Shown: piece by piece, positions 8,199-15,312 of the stretch
Layout of the letters: every line of letters begins with the position of its first letter
Numbering within the stretch: position 1 is the first letter of the stretch
Assembly (NCBI GenBank): GCA_004524535.1
Contig: SDNY01000030.1
Span: 1 to 33,534, forward strand
Direction: 5' to 3'
Length of the DNA: 33,534 bases
Origin: Promethearchaeota archaeon
Lineage (GTDB): Archaea > Asgardarchaeota > Lokiarchaeia > Sigyniarchaeales > SOKP01
Program-made: the position numbers and the translations under genes
The notes under the pieces: generated by a model
The model's input: only the letters and a program-made list of their open reading frames with translations
Database searches by the model: none
What the model was told of the DNA's origin: nothing

Positions 8199-9206
8199 TC
8201 ATTTCTTTTTTGCGACTGACTTCTTTTTAGCGGGCTTTTTTGCCGTTGTTTTTTTAGCGACAGGTTTCTTTTTTGCGACGGGTTTCCTTTTCGCGGGCTT
8301 TTTTACCGTTGTTTTTTTGGAGGCAGGTTTCTTTTTTGCGACTGGCTTCTTTTTTGCGGGCTTTTTTGCCGTTGTTTTTTTGGAGGCAGGTTTCTTTTTT
8401 GCGACTGACTTCTTTTTAGCGGGCTTTTTTGCCGTTGTTTTTTTAGCAACAGGTTTCTTTTTTGCTGCTGGTTTCTTTTTAGCTGGTTTTTTTACTGGTG
8501 GTTTTTTAACGAGACTATTTAAGTATATTTTATATTTTTGAGTAATTTTTCCTTTATAATAAGGAACTCCCCCTTTTTCCTCCCTAAATCTTTTTTGGAT
8601 TCTTATTTTCCACTTTTGAAAAGCTTTCGTTTCATGATCGCTCCATATGGCATTTTTCTCAGTTATTCTCTCATAGGATTCAATTTCAGATTTGGAGGTT
8701 GCTGGTTCTTTAGGCTTCTCTCGTTTTATTACTTTTTTCGGTGCATCCGGTTTGAATTTACTAATGATTTCCATTAATTCATGGCATTCAAAGACATTTC
8801 CTTTATTATCGCTAAAATAAGGATGATCAAAACTGTCTAAATAGATCGCAAAATCGAAATAATTAGTGTGATCAATCTCAGGCCCCATATATTGAGCAGT
8901 AAAAACGATTACTTGAGTGTCTTTGGAGAGGTTGATGATATTTCTTTTATATTCAGAATATTGATATAAAGAAATTTTTTCAAAATCAGTAATAGAAGTT
9001 AATACTTCAATTTGATCTTTATTCTTAATTTGAATATCATATTCTTCATACTTTTTATTATTAATTGAGGCATTGAGGGCAAGAAAGGAATATTCTTCTC
9101 CTTTCTCAAGCGTCAATTCTAAGAGTGCTTTTATAAAATATTTTATATGATTCCATTCTGAAGCTTTAGCGATTCCAATGATTTCTTTGGGGATACTCTC
9201 AGACAT
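8199..9206 (-). CDS. Protein with histone-H1-like lysine/proline/alanine repeat tail
   Basis: A 335-residue protein. Residues 1-155 form a mixed alpha/beta-looking domain that I do not recognise. Residues ~172-232 look like a second small basic helical domain (KAFQKWKIRIQKRF). Residues 233-335 are almost only Lys, Pro, Ala, Val, Thr and Ser, arranged as 21-residue repeats of the form KPAKKK-x-VAKKKP-x-x-KKTT-x-K. Such tails are typical of linker histone H1 and bacterial H1-like proteins and bind nucleic acid non-specifically by charge. There is no signal peptide or membrane segment. It is convergent with the aldehyde oxidoreductase (13 bases between stops). A nucleoid or RNA-binding role is likely; the N-terminal function is unknown. 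Confidence 0.8.
   Translation of the reverse strand: MSESIPKEIIGIAKASEWNHIKYFIKALLELTLEKGEEYSFLALNASINNKKYEEYDIQIKNKDQIEVLTSITDFEKISLYQYSEYKRNIINLSKDTQVIVFTAQYMGPEIDHTNYFDFAIYLDSFDHPYFSDNKGNVFECHELMEIISKFKPDAPKKVIKREKPKEPATSKSEIESYERITEKNAIWSDHETKAFQKWKIRIQKRFREEKGGVPYYKGKITQKYKIYLNSLVKKPPVKKPAKKKPAAKKKPVAKKTTAKKPAKKKSVAKKKPASKKTTAKKPAKKKPVAKKKPASKKTTVKKPAKRKPVAKKKPVAKKTTAKKPAKKKSVAKKK
8202..8489 (-). repeat. 63-bp coding tandem repeat (about 4.6 copies) in the lysine tail
   Basis: Residues 240-260, 261-281, 282-302 and 303-323, plus a 12-residue partial unit, encode the same 21-residue Lys/Ala/Pro pattern. Copies differ by a few substitutions. The period is exact, so copy number probably varies between strains by slippage. 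Confidence 0.92.
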
Positions 9207-9385
9207 AGGTTTGTAACCTAAAAAAAAGAAGCTCTCTAAAATATTATCAATAGTTAGCCTTTATTTTACTCATTAAAAATAAATTAATGCTAATTATATA
9301 TTTGTATGTTTCCAATGATTAATAAATAGTATAATCACTGTATAAAAATAGTAGTTCTAATTTAAATAGAAGTAGTGTAAATTTA

Positions 9386-9550
9386 TTATTTGGCTTCAGA
9401 TTCTTTTTCAAAATCCTTTTTTAATACTTCTATTAGATTATCAACAAATAAGTCGGTAGGACATTTACCATCTATGTGATGGGAGGACTCATTCTCATGC
9501 GAATGATGTTCGCAACCGCAATTATCCGCGTGGTTTTTTTTATCATTCAT
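9386..9550 (-). CDS. Small His/Cys-rich protein, possible metal-binding peptide
   Basis: A 54-residue ORF in an otherwise unexplained intergenic region. It begins MNDKKNHADNCGCEHHSHEN and contains CGCEHHSH, a second His pair (SHHID) and a further Cys (GKC), then an acidic/basic amphipathic helix to a TAA stop. Six His and three Cys within about 30 residues suggest zinc, copper or nickel binding. No clear Shine-Dalgarno site precedes it. The next gene, divergent, encodes a membrane methyltransferase-like protein whose N-terminus is also His-rich. Codon content is plausible, but the ORF is short and could be fortuitous. Confidence 0.5.
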   Translation of the reverse strand: MNDKKNHADNCGCEHHSHENESSHHIDGKCPTDLFVDNLIEVLKKDFEKESEAK

Positions 9551-9702
9551 ATTTTCTTTTACTATTTTTCATGAATAATTAATAGATATAATATTTGAAG
9601 ATATAAGAATTAGATAGAAATCATTATTTTTATACCATCTAATATTAAATCATACTATATTATCCCTAAATAATTTAGAAAATAAAGGATGGTACATAAA
9701 AA

Positions 9703-10194
9703 ATGAATGAAAAAGATAATACTCACGATAGTCGAGAAATCCCACACTCGCATTTATTACAGACATTATTACCAATTATTTTTATTGTAATTTGGATTCT
9801 AGATTCTTGGATATTATTGCTCTCAGTCTGGTTAAATGAATTTGTCCCTTCAATACTCAGGCTAATCTTATTCATAACTGTATTGGGTTTGGCATTAATA
9901 ATATTGTTTTTATCACACAAAACTCTATTTGAACATAACGAACCTTCAGATACTCTTATAACTAGCGGAATACTGAGTCGTGTTAGAAATCCATTATATC
10001 TTGGTATTCTTCTAATTTACGTTGCAGTTCTCTTATTATCAATTTCTATAATTAGCATTATTTTGTTCATAATCATTCTCTTTGTTTATAATAAGATGGT
10101 TAATTATGAGGAAAAAAAACTTGAAAAAATGTTTGGCAATGAGTATTTAGAATACAAGAAAAAAGTACCAAAATGGATTCCTAAATTATTTTGA
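9703..10194 (+). CDS. Isoprenylcysteine carboxyl methyltransferase / phospholipid methyltransferase-like membrane protein
   Basis: A 163-residue membrane protein with about four or five helices. The conserved C-terminal half is clear: LITSGILSRVRNPLYLGI (Arg95, Asn96, Pro97, Tyr99, Gly101) and, after two helices, YEEKKLEKMFGNEYLEYKK ending in a Pro. These are the S-adenosylmethionine-binding features shared by ICMT and PEMT-like enzymes. Members methylate either a prenylated protein C-terminus or lipids such as phosphatidylethanolamine. Sequence alone does not say which. The two small GTPases in this window lack a C-terminal Cys, so they are not obvious substrates. AAGGATGG precedes the ATG. 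Confidence 0.85.
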   Translation: MNEKDNTHDSREIPHSHLLQTLLPIIFIVIWILDSWILLLSVWLNEFVPSILRLILFITVLGLALIILFLSHKTLFEHNEPSDTLITSGILSRVRNPLYLGILLIYVAVLLLSISIISIILFIIILFVYNKMVNYEEKKLEKMFGNEYLEYKKKVPKWIPKLF

Positions 10195-10243
10195 AACAGA
10201 AAATAGTTTTAATATGGTTTAATAAAAAAATCAGGAAAAAAAA

Positions 10244-11347
10244 ATGTCAGAAAAATTATGGTATAAAATTGCGAGAAGATTTATAAAAGCTGGTACTTTT
10301 CCGATGCCAGTAAATGACTCTGTTATTGAAATTTTAAAATTGGTTATCACTGAAGAACAAGCTAAATTTCTTCTTTTATTAAAAAAACCATCTTATAACA
10401 TCGATCAAATCAAAGAACTAACAGATTTGGATGATGAGACCTTAAACAAAATGATTAAAGATCTTAACCACAGCGGAGCACTCACAGCGATTCCAAGTAG
10501 AAGCACGGGTGTTATGGTTTATCGTATCCCGCCATTTTTCCCGGGGATGTTAGAATTCACTCTTATGCGTGGAGAGACAAATGACACAACTAAAAAAATC
10601 GCAAGCTTATGGCAAAAATTCTTCGATGAGATGGTTAAAGGAACTCAACATAATTACGATTTTATGATAAAAACTCTTAAAGATGCTGGTGTAACAATTG
10701 ATAGAGTTGTACCTGTTGAGGAAGAAATCGATATTAAACAAGAGAAAATTATCCCCACAGAGGAAGTTTCAAAGATTTTGGAAGAAACTGAAAAAATTGC
10801 TTTAATGACTTGTTATTGCCGACATCGTAAGGATCTGATTGGTGATCCGTGCAAAACTACTGATCTACGGAAAAATTGTTTTGCTTTTGGTAGGGGTGCT
10901 GAATATCTCATAAGAGAAAATTTTGCCGAAGAAATATCTAAAGAAGAAGCTTTAAAAATTATGAAAGAGAGTGAAGATGCGGGATTAGTACATAAAGCTT
11001 TTCATAATGCATTAGATCCTATGAGAGAAATCGAAGGCATGTGCCAATGTTGTAAGTGTTGTTGTGGTACCTTCGATAATCACTATGCTGGAGGTATTCC
11101 TTTAATGAGCAGGTCGACTCATTTAGCAAAAATTAGTGAAGATGATTGCATTGGATGCGGTACATGTGTGGAAAAATGTAATGCTGAAGCAATTGAATTA
11201 AATGATGATGATAAAGCAACGGTGGATGAGGATAGATGCATAGGATGCGGCGTTTGCGCGTATCTTTGTCCTCAAGAGGCCATAACATTAGAAAGAACTG
11301 ACCCTAGGAATGTCTTTGTGCCCCCACCGAAAATAAGTGAGAATTAA
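10244..11347 (+). CDS. Cysteine-rich 4Fe-4S ferredoxin protein with N-terminal winged-helix-like region
   Basis: A 367-residue protein. Residues ~25-95 resemble a winged-helix module (TDLDDETLNKMIKDLNHSGA). The middle carries CYCRHRKD (Cys190, 192), Cys203 and Cys212, then a dense group MCQCCKCCC (Cys267-274). The C-terminus is a classical dicluster ferredoxin, CIGCGTCVEKC (302-312) and CIGCGVCAYLC (332-342). The family occurs widely in anaerobes without an assigned role; electron transfer is clear, and the extra cysteines could hold a third cluster or a catalytic site. The haloalkane dehalogenase gene follows after 64 bases on the same strand, so the pair may share a transcript. Confidence 0.85.
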   Translation: MSEKLWYKIARRFIKAGTFPMPVNDSVIEILKLVITEEQAKFLLLLKKPSYNIDQIKELTDLDDETLNKMIKDLNHSGALTAIPSRSTGVMVYRIPPFFPGMLEFTLMRGETNDTTKKIASLWQKFFDEMVKGTQHNYDFMIKTLKDAGVTIDRVVPVEEEIDIKQEKIIPTEEVSKILEETEKIALMTCYCRHRKDLIGDPCKTTDLRKNCFAFGRGAEYLIRENFAEEISKEEALKIMKESEDAGLVHKAFHNALDPMREIEGMCQCCKCCCGTFDNHYAGGIPLMSRSTHLAKISEDDCIGCGTCVEKCNAEAIELNDDDKATVDEDRCIGCGVCAYLCPQEAITLERTDPRNVFVPPPKISEN

Positions 11348-11411
11348 TATTAAAAATAATTATTCTATTTTCTAAATAAGAATTTAAAATTTAAAAGGAG
11401 AAAAAGAAAAA

Positions 11412-12308
11412 ATGAAATTATTACGAACACCCGACGAAAGATTTGAAAATCTCCCTGATTTTCCTTATAAACCCAATTATCTGGAAGTAGATAATATCAG
11501 AATTCACTATATAGATGAAGGACCAAAAGACGCCGAAGTTATTTTACTAATGCATGGTGAACCCTCTTGGTCTTTTTTATACAGATATATGATTCCCATT
11601 TTTGTGAAAGCCGGCTATAGAGTCCTTGCGCCAGATTTAGTAGGATTTGGTCGTTCGGATAAACCTACTGAACAAAGCGACCATACTTACCGTAAACAAG
11701 TAGAATGGATAACAAAATGGATGAAACTACTTGATCTTCAAAATATTACGTTATTTTGCCAAGATTGGGGATCTTTAATAGGATTAAGAGTTGCTATTGA
11801 AAATCAGGAACGATTTAAAAGAATTGTATTATCAAATGGAGGATTACCCACAGGTGCGCAAAGCATGTCCAAAGCTTTTTTACGATGGCGTGAATTTTCT
11901 AGGACGGCTCCTAAATTTGACATTAAACGTATAATCCAAGGTGGGACATTCAACAAATTGTCGAAAGATGTTTTAAGAGGATACGATGCTCCATTCCCTG
12001 ATGACACTTACAAAGCGGGGGCGCGAATCATGCCCTCTTTGGTCCCAATTAGTAAAGATGATCCAGAGTTCGAACCAAATACTAGCGCATGGGAACAATT
12101 CCAAAAATGGGAAAAACCATTTTTAACAGCATTTTCAGATAAAGATCCGATCACAGCAGGAGGATACATACCTTGGCAAAAACTTGTTCCAGGTGCTCAG
12201 GGACAACCCCACGCGACGATTAAAGACGCCTCCCATTTTGTACAAGAGGATAAAGGTCCTGAACTGGCTAATGTTATCATAGAATTTATGAAAAATAATC
12301 CAAAATAA
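11412..12308 (+). CDS. Haloalkane dehalogenase (alpha/beta hydrolase, HLD-I-like)
   Basis: A 298-residue cytosolic hydrolase that should displace halide from haloalkanes with water to give an alcohol. Visible motifs: HGEPSWSFLYR (48-58), where Glu50 follows the oxyanion His-Gly; the nucleophile elbow CQDWGS with Asp118 and halide-binding Trp119; an acidic region FSDKDPIT with Asp245 as likely catalytic acid; and His275 in DASHFVQED. The motifs match subfamily I, the type of Xanthobacter DhlA. A cap-domain Trp159 could supply the second halide contact (inference). AAAAGGAG precedes the ATG. Related epoxide hydrolases share the fold, but the Glu after His-Gly and the Trp after the nucleophile favour a dehalogenase. 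Confidence 0.86.
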   Translation: MKLLRTPDERFENLPDFPYKPNYLEVDNIRIHYIDEGPKDAEVILLMHGEPSWSFLYRYMIPIFVKAGYRVLAPDLVGFGRSDKPTEQSDHTYRKQVEWITKWMKLLDLQNITLFCQDWGSLIGLRVAIENQERFKRIVLSNGGLPTGAQSMSKAFLRWREFSRTAPKFDIKRIIQGGTFNKLSKDVLRGYDAPFPDDTYKAGARIMPSLVPISKDDPEFEPNTSAWEQFQKWEKPFLTAFSDKDPITAGGYIPWQKLVPGAQGQPHATIKDASHFVQEDKGPELANVIIEFMKNNPK

Positions 12309-12318
12309 TTTCTATTAT

Positions 12319-12606
12319 TTAAGCCTCCCTAAGGATCCTTAAATTATTATCTTTTAGATACTTCACTAGCTCGTCTGTTTCTTTCTCTACTGCGTCCATA
12401 TCAAAAATAGATTTAACTTCTTGGTTAACCCAATTATCGTTGCTATTTTTCTCAAGCTTTATATTGGGTCTCTTAAAAATCCAATTTAATTTACAATCTT
12501 GGTTACAGAAGTAAGTAATAGATGGGTTTTGGCAAATATTAACATGTACAATTCTCCTTCTTTTCCAGGTGATCTCTGAACCACAATTATAACAATATAT
12601 AGCCAT
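12319..12606 (-). CDS. Small treble-clef/TRASH-like zinc protein
   Basis: A 95-residue protein with CYNCG (Cys5, Cys8), His21, Cys25 and FCNQDCKLNWIF (Cys34, Cys38). The pattern of an early CxxC and a later C-x3-C followed by an aromatic resembles TRASH/MYM-type zinc modules found in metal-sensing or nucleic-acid-binding proteins. The C-terminal half is a charged helix. The ATG at 12606 is preferred over an in-frame TTG at 12630 because the zinc knuckle starts at once and a GAGG lies upstream. The gene is convergent with the dehalogenase. The partner metal and target are unknown. Confidence 0.65.
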   Translation of the reverse strand: MAIYCYNCGSEITWKRRRIVHVNICQNPSITYFCNQDCKLNWIFKRPNIKLEKNSNDNWVNQEVKSIFDMDAVEKETDELVKYLKDNNLRILREA

Positions 12607-12934
12607 TCTATCACAATCCCTCAAAACCAAATATACTTATGTTTTTTGATTGGTTTTTTAATAGTAATTAATTGTTTATATCTACATTTTACAGTTAAGA
12701 TATAAAGATATTTATATATTTGTTTATTTCTCCTTTTTTTCCCCCTTTTCATTCTTTTATTAAAGCGTTTACTATCGATTTTTCATTAATGTTACGGAAT
12801 TAATCCACAATTATTTTTAATAAGATTTATAGCTTGATGTAATTTGTTCAAGAATATAATATTTAAGAAGAATTCAATAAATTTTTTGAACATAATAATT
12901 AATTTAATTTTGATATAAACCTTTCTTTTATTAT
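12607..12934. other. 328-bp divergent intergenic region with inverted repeats
   Basis: AT-rich non-coding DNA between two divergent genes. It holds an 8-bp inverted repeat AAAACCAA / TTGGTTTT (12623-12630 and 12650-12657) next to the start of the zinc protein. A weaker 7-bp pair TGTTCAA / TTGAACA lies at 12845-12851 and 12886-12892. Either could be an operator. No RNA gene or extra ORF was recognised. Confidence 0.4.
12907..12919 (+). promoter_or_regulatory. Candidate TATA element for the metallo-hydrolase (leaderless)
   Basis: ATTTTGATATAAA lies about 20-27 bases before ATG 12935, and no Shine-Dalgarno site is present between. This spacing fits archaeal transcription starting at or next to the start codon. 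Confidence 0.4.
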
Positions 12935-13894
12935 ATGTTGATTTATGAAAAACTAGTCGATGATATATTTCTTGTGTATTCAAATACTACATTTTGGTTT
13001 AAATGTCAAGGTATCTTAATTAAAAATAAGAATTTGGGAAGCATATTAATTGATTGCAATTGCTTTTATGAAAAGGAAATTAAAAAATTACTAAAAGATC
13101 CTGTAGAAGCATATTTTGTATCTCATGTACATCTAGATCATGTCTATAATTTGCATTATTATGAAGAATATAATCCTAAAATTAAGGTTTATTGTCCAAT
13201 TCCAGAAGATAAGTATTTAAAGGATTTTAATAACTTTATTAGAGATAATGGTACGCTCGATTATGGAATTGGAGACAATTTTAAGAAGTTTGCCTTTAAA
13301 GAATTAAATTTTAAAGAATTAAATTCTGTAATAGTTTTTAATCCTGGAACGGAATATGAATTTGATAGTATACATCTGAAAACAATACATACACCAGGAC
13401 ATTCACCTGGTCACACGGCCTTCTCAATAGAGGATAAACGTGAAAAAAAAAGAAAAATCTTATTCGTTGCTGATATTGGTCTAACAAAAATGGGAGCTTG
13501 GTATGGCTTTAAATATAGTGATTTAAAAACTGTAAGAGAATCCATTAAAAAAATAGAGGATATATATCTAAATGATGATTTTATCATTGCAAGCTCCCAC
13601 GGACCTGCCATTTTCGAAAAACAACCCGAAATCTTTAACGAACTTCTAATAAAAATGAATGAATATGATAAGAAAATTCTTAATATGTTTGATACTCACA
13701 CCCCTAAAGGATTAGATGATTTGATTTTTAAAGGGTTGTTTTTTAGTGAAAATTATATAAAATCCATTAAAGGGAACCATAAAAGTATAATATATTTTTT
13801 CGAAAATAATATGATTATGAGTCATATTCGTGAACTTGTAGAAAAAGAAAAAATTGTTGAAGTTGGCACTAATCAATGGATTATGAATAATTAA
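12935..13894 (+). CDS. Metallo-beta-lactamase-fold hydrolase
   Basis: A 319-residue protein with a complete dinuclear metal site: SHVHLDH (His64, His66, Asp68, His69), His156 in TPGHSPGH, Asp180 in FVADIG, and His222 in SSHG. The first 225 residues are the MBL fold. The C-terminal ~90 residues look like a winged helix ending in a short hairpin, as in the LACTB2/glyoxalase II-like branch. Possible activities include thioester hydrolysis or nuclease activity; the substrate cannot be called. A TATA element suggests a leaderless message. The gene is rich in AT-rich codons, like its HEPN/MNT neighbours. Confidence 0.87.
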   Translation: MLIYEKLVDDIFLVYSNTTFWFKCQGILIKNKNLGSILIDCNCFYEKEIKKLLKDPVEAYFVSHVHLDHVYNLHYYEEYNPKIKVYCPIPEDKYLKDFNNFIRDNGTLDYGIGDNFKKFAFKELNFKELNSVIVFNPGTEYEFDSIHLKTIHTPGHSPGHTAFSIEDKREKKRKILFVADIGLTKMGAWYGFKYSDLKTVRESIKKIEDIYLNDDFIIASSHGPAIFEKQPEIFNELLIKMNEYDKKILNMFDTHTPKGLDDLIFKGLFFSENYIKSIKGNHKSIIYFFENNMIMSHIRELVEKEKIVEVGTNQWIMNN

Positions 13895-14088
13895 TACTTA
13901 ATTTAATTTTGAAAGAGGATCATTATGAATCAATTAAATAATTTTATGAATTGGGATAATTTTCCTAATTTAACGCTTAAACGCGCTTTTTTTTTTAGCA
14001 ATTTTAATAAGTTGCTAATGCTATTAATTAATAGAGATTATTATAAATTTCAATTCAATTTTATAATTTAAGAAATTATTTGATTTAA

Positions 14089-14475
14089 ATGCATAATGAG
14101 GAAGTCAAACTATTATTTCAAAGATCCAATAATTTTTTAGAAACCGCTAAATTTAGACTTAATAAGAAAGATTGGGATCTTACATGTTTTTTAGCTGAAC
14201 AAGCTGCTCAGTTATATCTTAAAGCAACAATACTTGAATTAAGTGGTGAAATTCCAAAAATTCACTCATTAAGACAATTAATTGCAATACTCTCCCAACT
14301 AATTAATATTCAACTAAAATTTGAAAGAAAAGATTTATTATTCCTCGAAAATGCATATCTAAACTCAAGGTATTTTGATTTTTCTTATGAAGAAGAAGAT
14401 GCCAAAGAAGCAATTAAAATTGTAGAAGAGGTAATTAAAGAAATTGACACAGTTAGAGAAAATTTTAGAAATTAA
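14089..14475 (+). CDS. HEPN-domain protein, partner of a minimal nucleotidyltransferase
   Basis: A 128-residue all-helical HEPN protein of the group encoded next to MNT-type nucleotidyltransferases. Seen: the N-terminal helix pair with FLAEQAAQLYLKATI, the IHSLRQLI segment (His59), and the C-terminal NSRYFDFSYEEEDAKEAI motif. The R-x4-6-H nuclease motif of toxic HEPN ribonucleases is not found, so RNase activity is doubtful. It overlaps the MNT gene by 32 bases. A TATA-like TTTATAATTTA at 14059 is at leaderless distance from the ATG. The pair may be a toxin-antitoxin module or a nucleotidylation complex. Confidence 0.82.
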   Translation: MHNEEVKLLFQRSNNFLETAKFRLNKKDWDLTCFLAEQAAQLYLKATILELSGEIPKIHSLRQLIAILSQLINIQLKFERKDLLFLENAYLNSRYFDFSYEEEDAKEAIKIVEEVIKEIDTVRENFRN

Positions 14476-14797
14476 AAAGAAAAGAGCTAATATTTTGAGA
14501 AATTTTCAAGATTATCTCAATATTATTGTAAAAAAATCTCATGAAGTTCTTAATAATCCAAAAATATATCTTTTTGGAAGTGCCCTCCAAAATAAATTAG
14601 TTGCTTCCAGCGATATCGATATTTTAATTGTTGCTGAAGTTCCTAAAAAACATTTATTAAGAACAAAATTGTTAGCCGAAATAGAAGAGAAATCTAAATT
14701 ACCATTATATCATCCTTTTGATATCCATTTAATTGATTTCTATGAATTGAAGAAATGGAAGAAAATCTATAAATTAAAATTAAAGAAGATCAATTAA
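14444..14797 (+). CDS. Minimal nucleotidyltransferase (MNT)-type protein of a HEPN/MNT pair
   Basis: A 117-residue protein of the DNA polymerase beta-like superfamily. The signature is LFGSALQNKL...SDIDIL: Gly45-Ser46, then Asp57 and Asp59, with the third carboxylate Asp93 in HPFDIHLID. In HEPN/MNT modules this partner often acts as antitoxin, in some cases by adenylylating the HEPN protein. No in-frame ATG exists. The start is TTG 14444, supported by an AGAGGTAAT site about ten bases upstream inside the HEPN gene. The 32-base overlap implies coupled translation. Confidence 0.82.
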   Translation: MTQLEKILEIKKKRANILRNFQDYLNIIVKKSHEVLNNPKIYLFGSALQNKLVASSDIDILIVAEVPKKHLLRTKLLAEIEEKSKLPLYHPFDIHLIDFYELKKWKKIYKLKLKKIN

Positions 14798-14900
14798 AAT
14801 TATATACTGATCCTTAATTAGGAATAAGAACTCTTAAAAATATGATAAAAGCAAGGAAAATACCAAGAAAAAAAGAATAATAATTTAATTGAATCGAATT

Positions 14901-15281
14901 TTAATAATTCTCATCAAAGTCTCCAAGATCTTTAAATGTTCCAGCTGATCCAGGTTCCACATTAGAGGCTTCTATTAGTAGATTGGATGCGTGTTCCCAG
15001 AGATTTTTCATCGCAGTACTTATTGTTTCAAACTCCTCTTTATTTCGCATTTTTATAGTAATAATATTGGTGTTCTCATTAACGACAATATCCATCGAGA
15101 TCTCTTGTTTAACTCCACCAAACATTCTTATCATTTCTTTTACTTCATTAGGCTTCCCCAAATCTCCTGGAGCTATCTCTTTTTTTTTTATTTTCAATTC
15201 AATTAGTAATTGTTCTTTATCTTCTCTGATTTCTATTGTATCATTGAAAATATTACTCAATTTTGGAAATAATTCTTCCAT
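14901..15281 (-). CDS. Conserved-looking hypothetical protein, small and soluble
   Basis: A 126-residue acidic protein I do not recognise. It has alternating beta-rich stretches (EQLLIELKIKKKEI, EISMDIVVNENTNIITIKM) followed by a long helix (EEFETISTAMKNLWEHASNLL) and a Gly/Asp-rich tail. There are no Cys, signal peptide or membrane segments. GAGATGATT is placed well before the ATG at 15281, which supports expression. It lies 31 bases downstream of the CocE-type hydrolase on the same strand and may be co-transcribed with it. Confidence 0.6.
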   Translation of the reverse strand: MEELFPKLSNIFNDTIEIREDKEQLLIELKIKKKEIAPGDLGKPNEVKEMIRMFGGVKQEISMDIVVNENTNIITIKMRNKEEFETISTAMKNLWEHASNLLIEASNVEPGSAGTFKDLGDFDENY

Positions 15282-15312
15282 TTAAATCATCTCTTCTTTT
15301 TAATTATTAATT

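Noticed and set aside
8202-8541. Long plus-strand frames opposite the lysine tail (rich in Phe, Gly and Ala) and a CRISPR-like look of the 63-bp repeats
   Set aside because: The frames mirror the Lys/Pro repeats on the other strand. The repeats are contiguous, coding and without spacers, so this is not a CRISPR array.
13925-14071. 48-codon plus-strand ORF with AGAGGAT upstream
   Set aside because: Composition is Asn/Phe/Leu low complexity from AT-rich DNA. It contains a TTAGCAA/TTGCTAA hairpin at 13995-14018 and looks like non-coding spacer.
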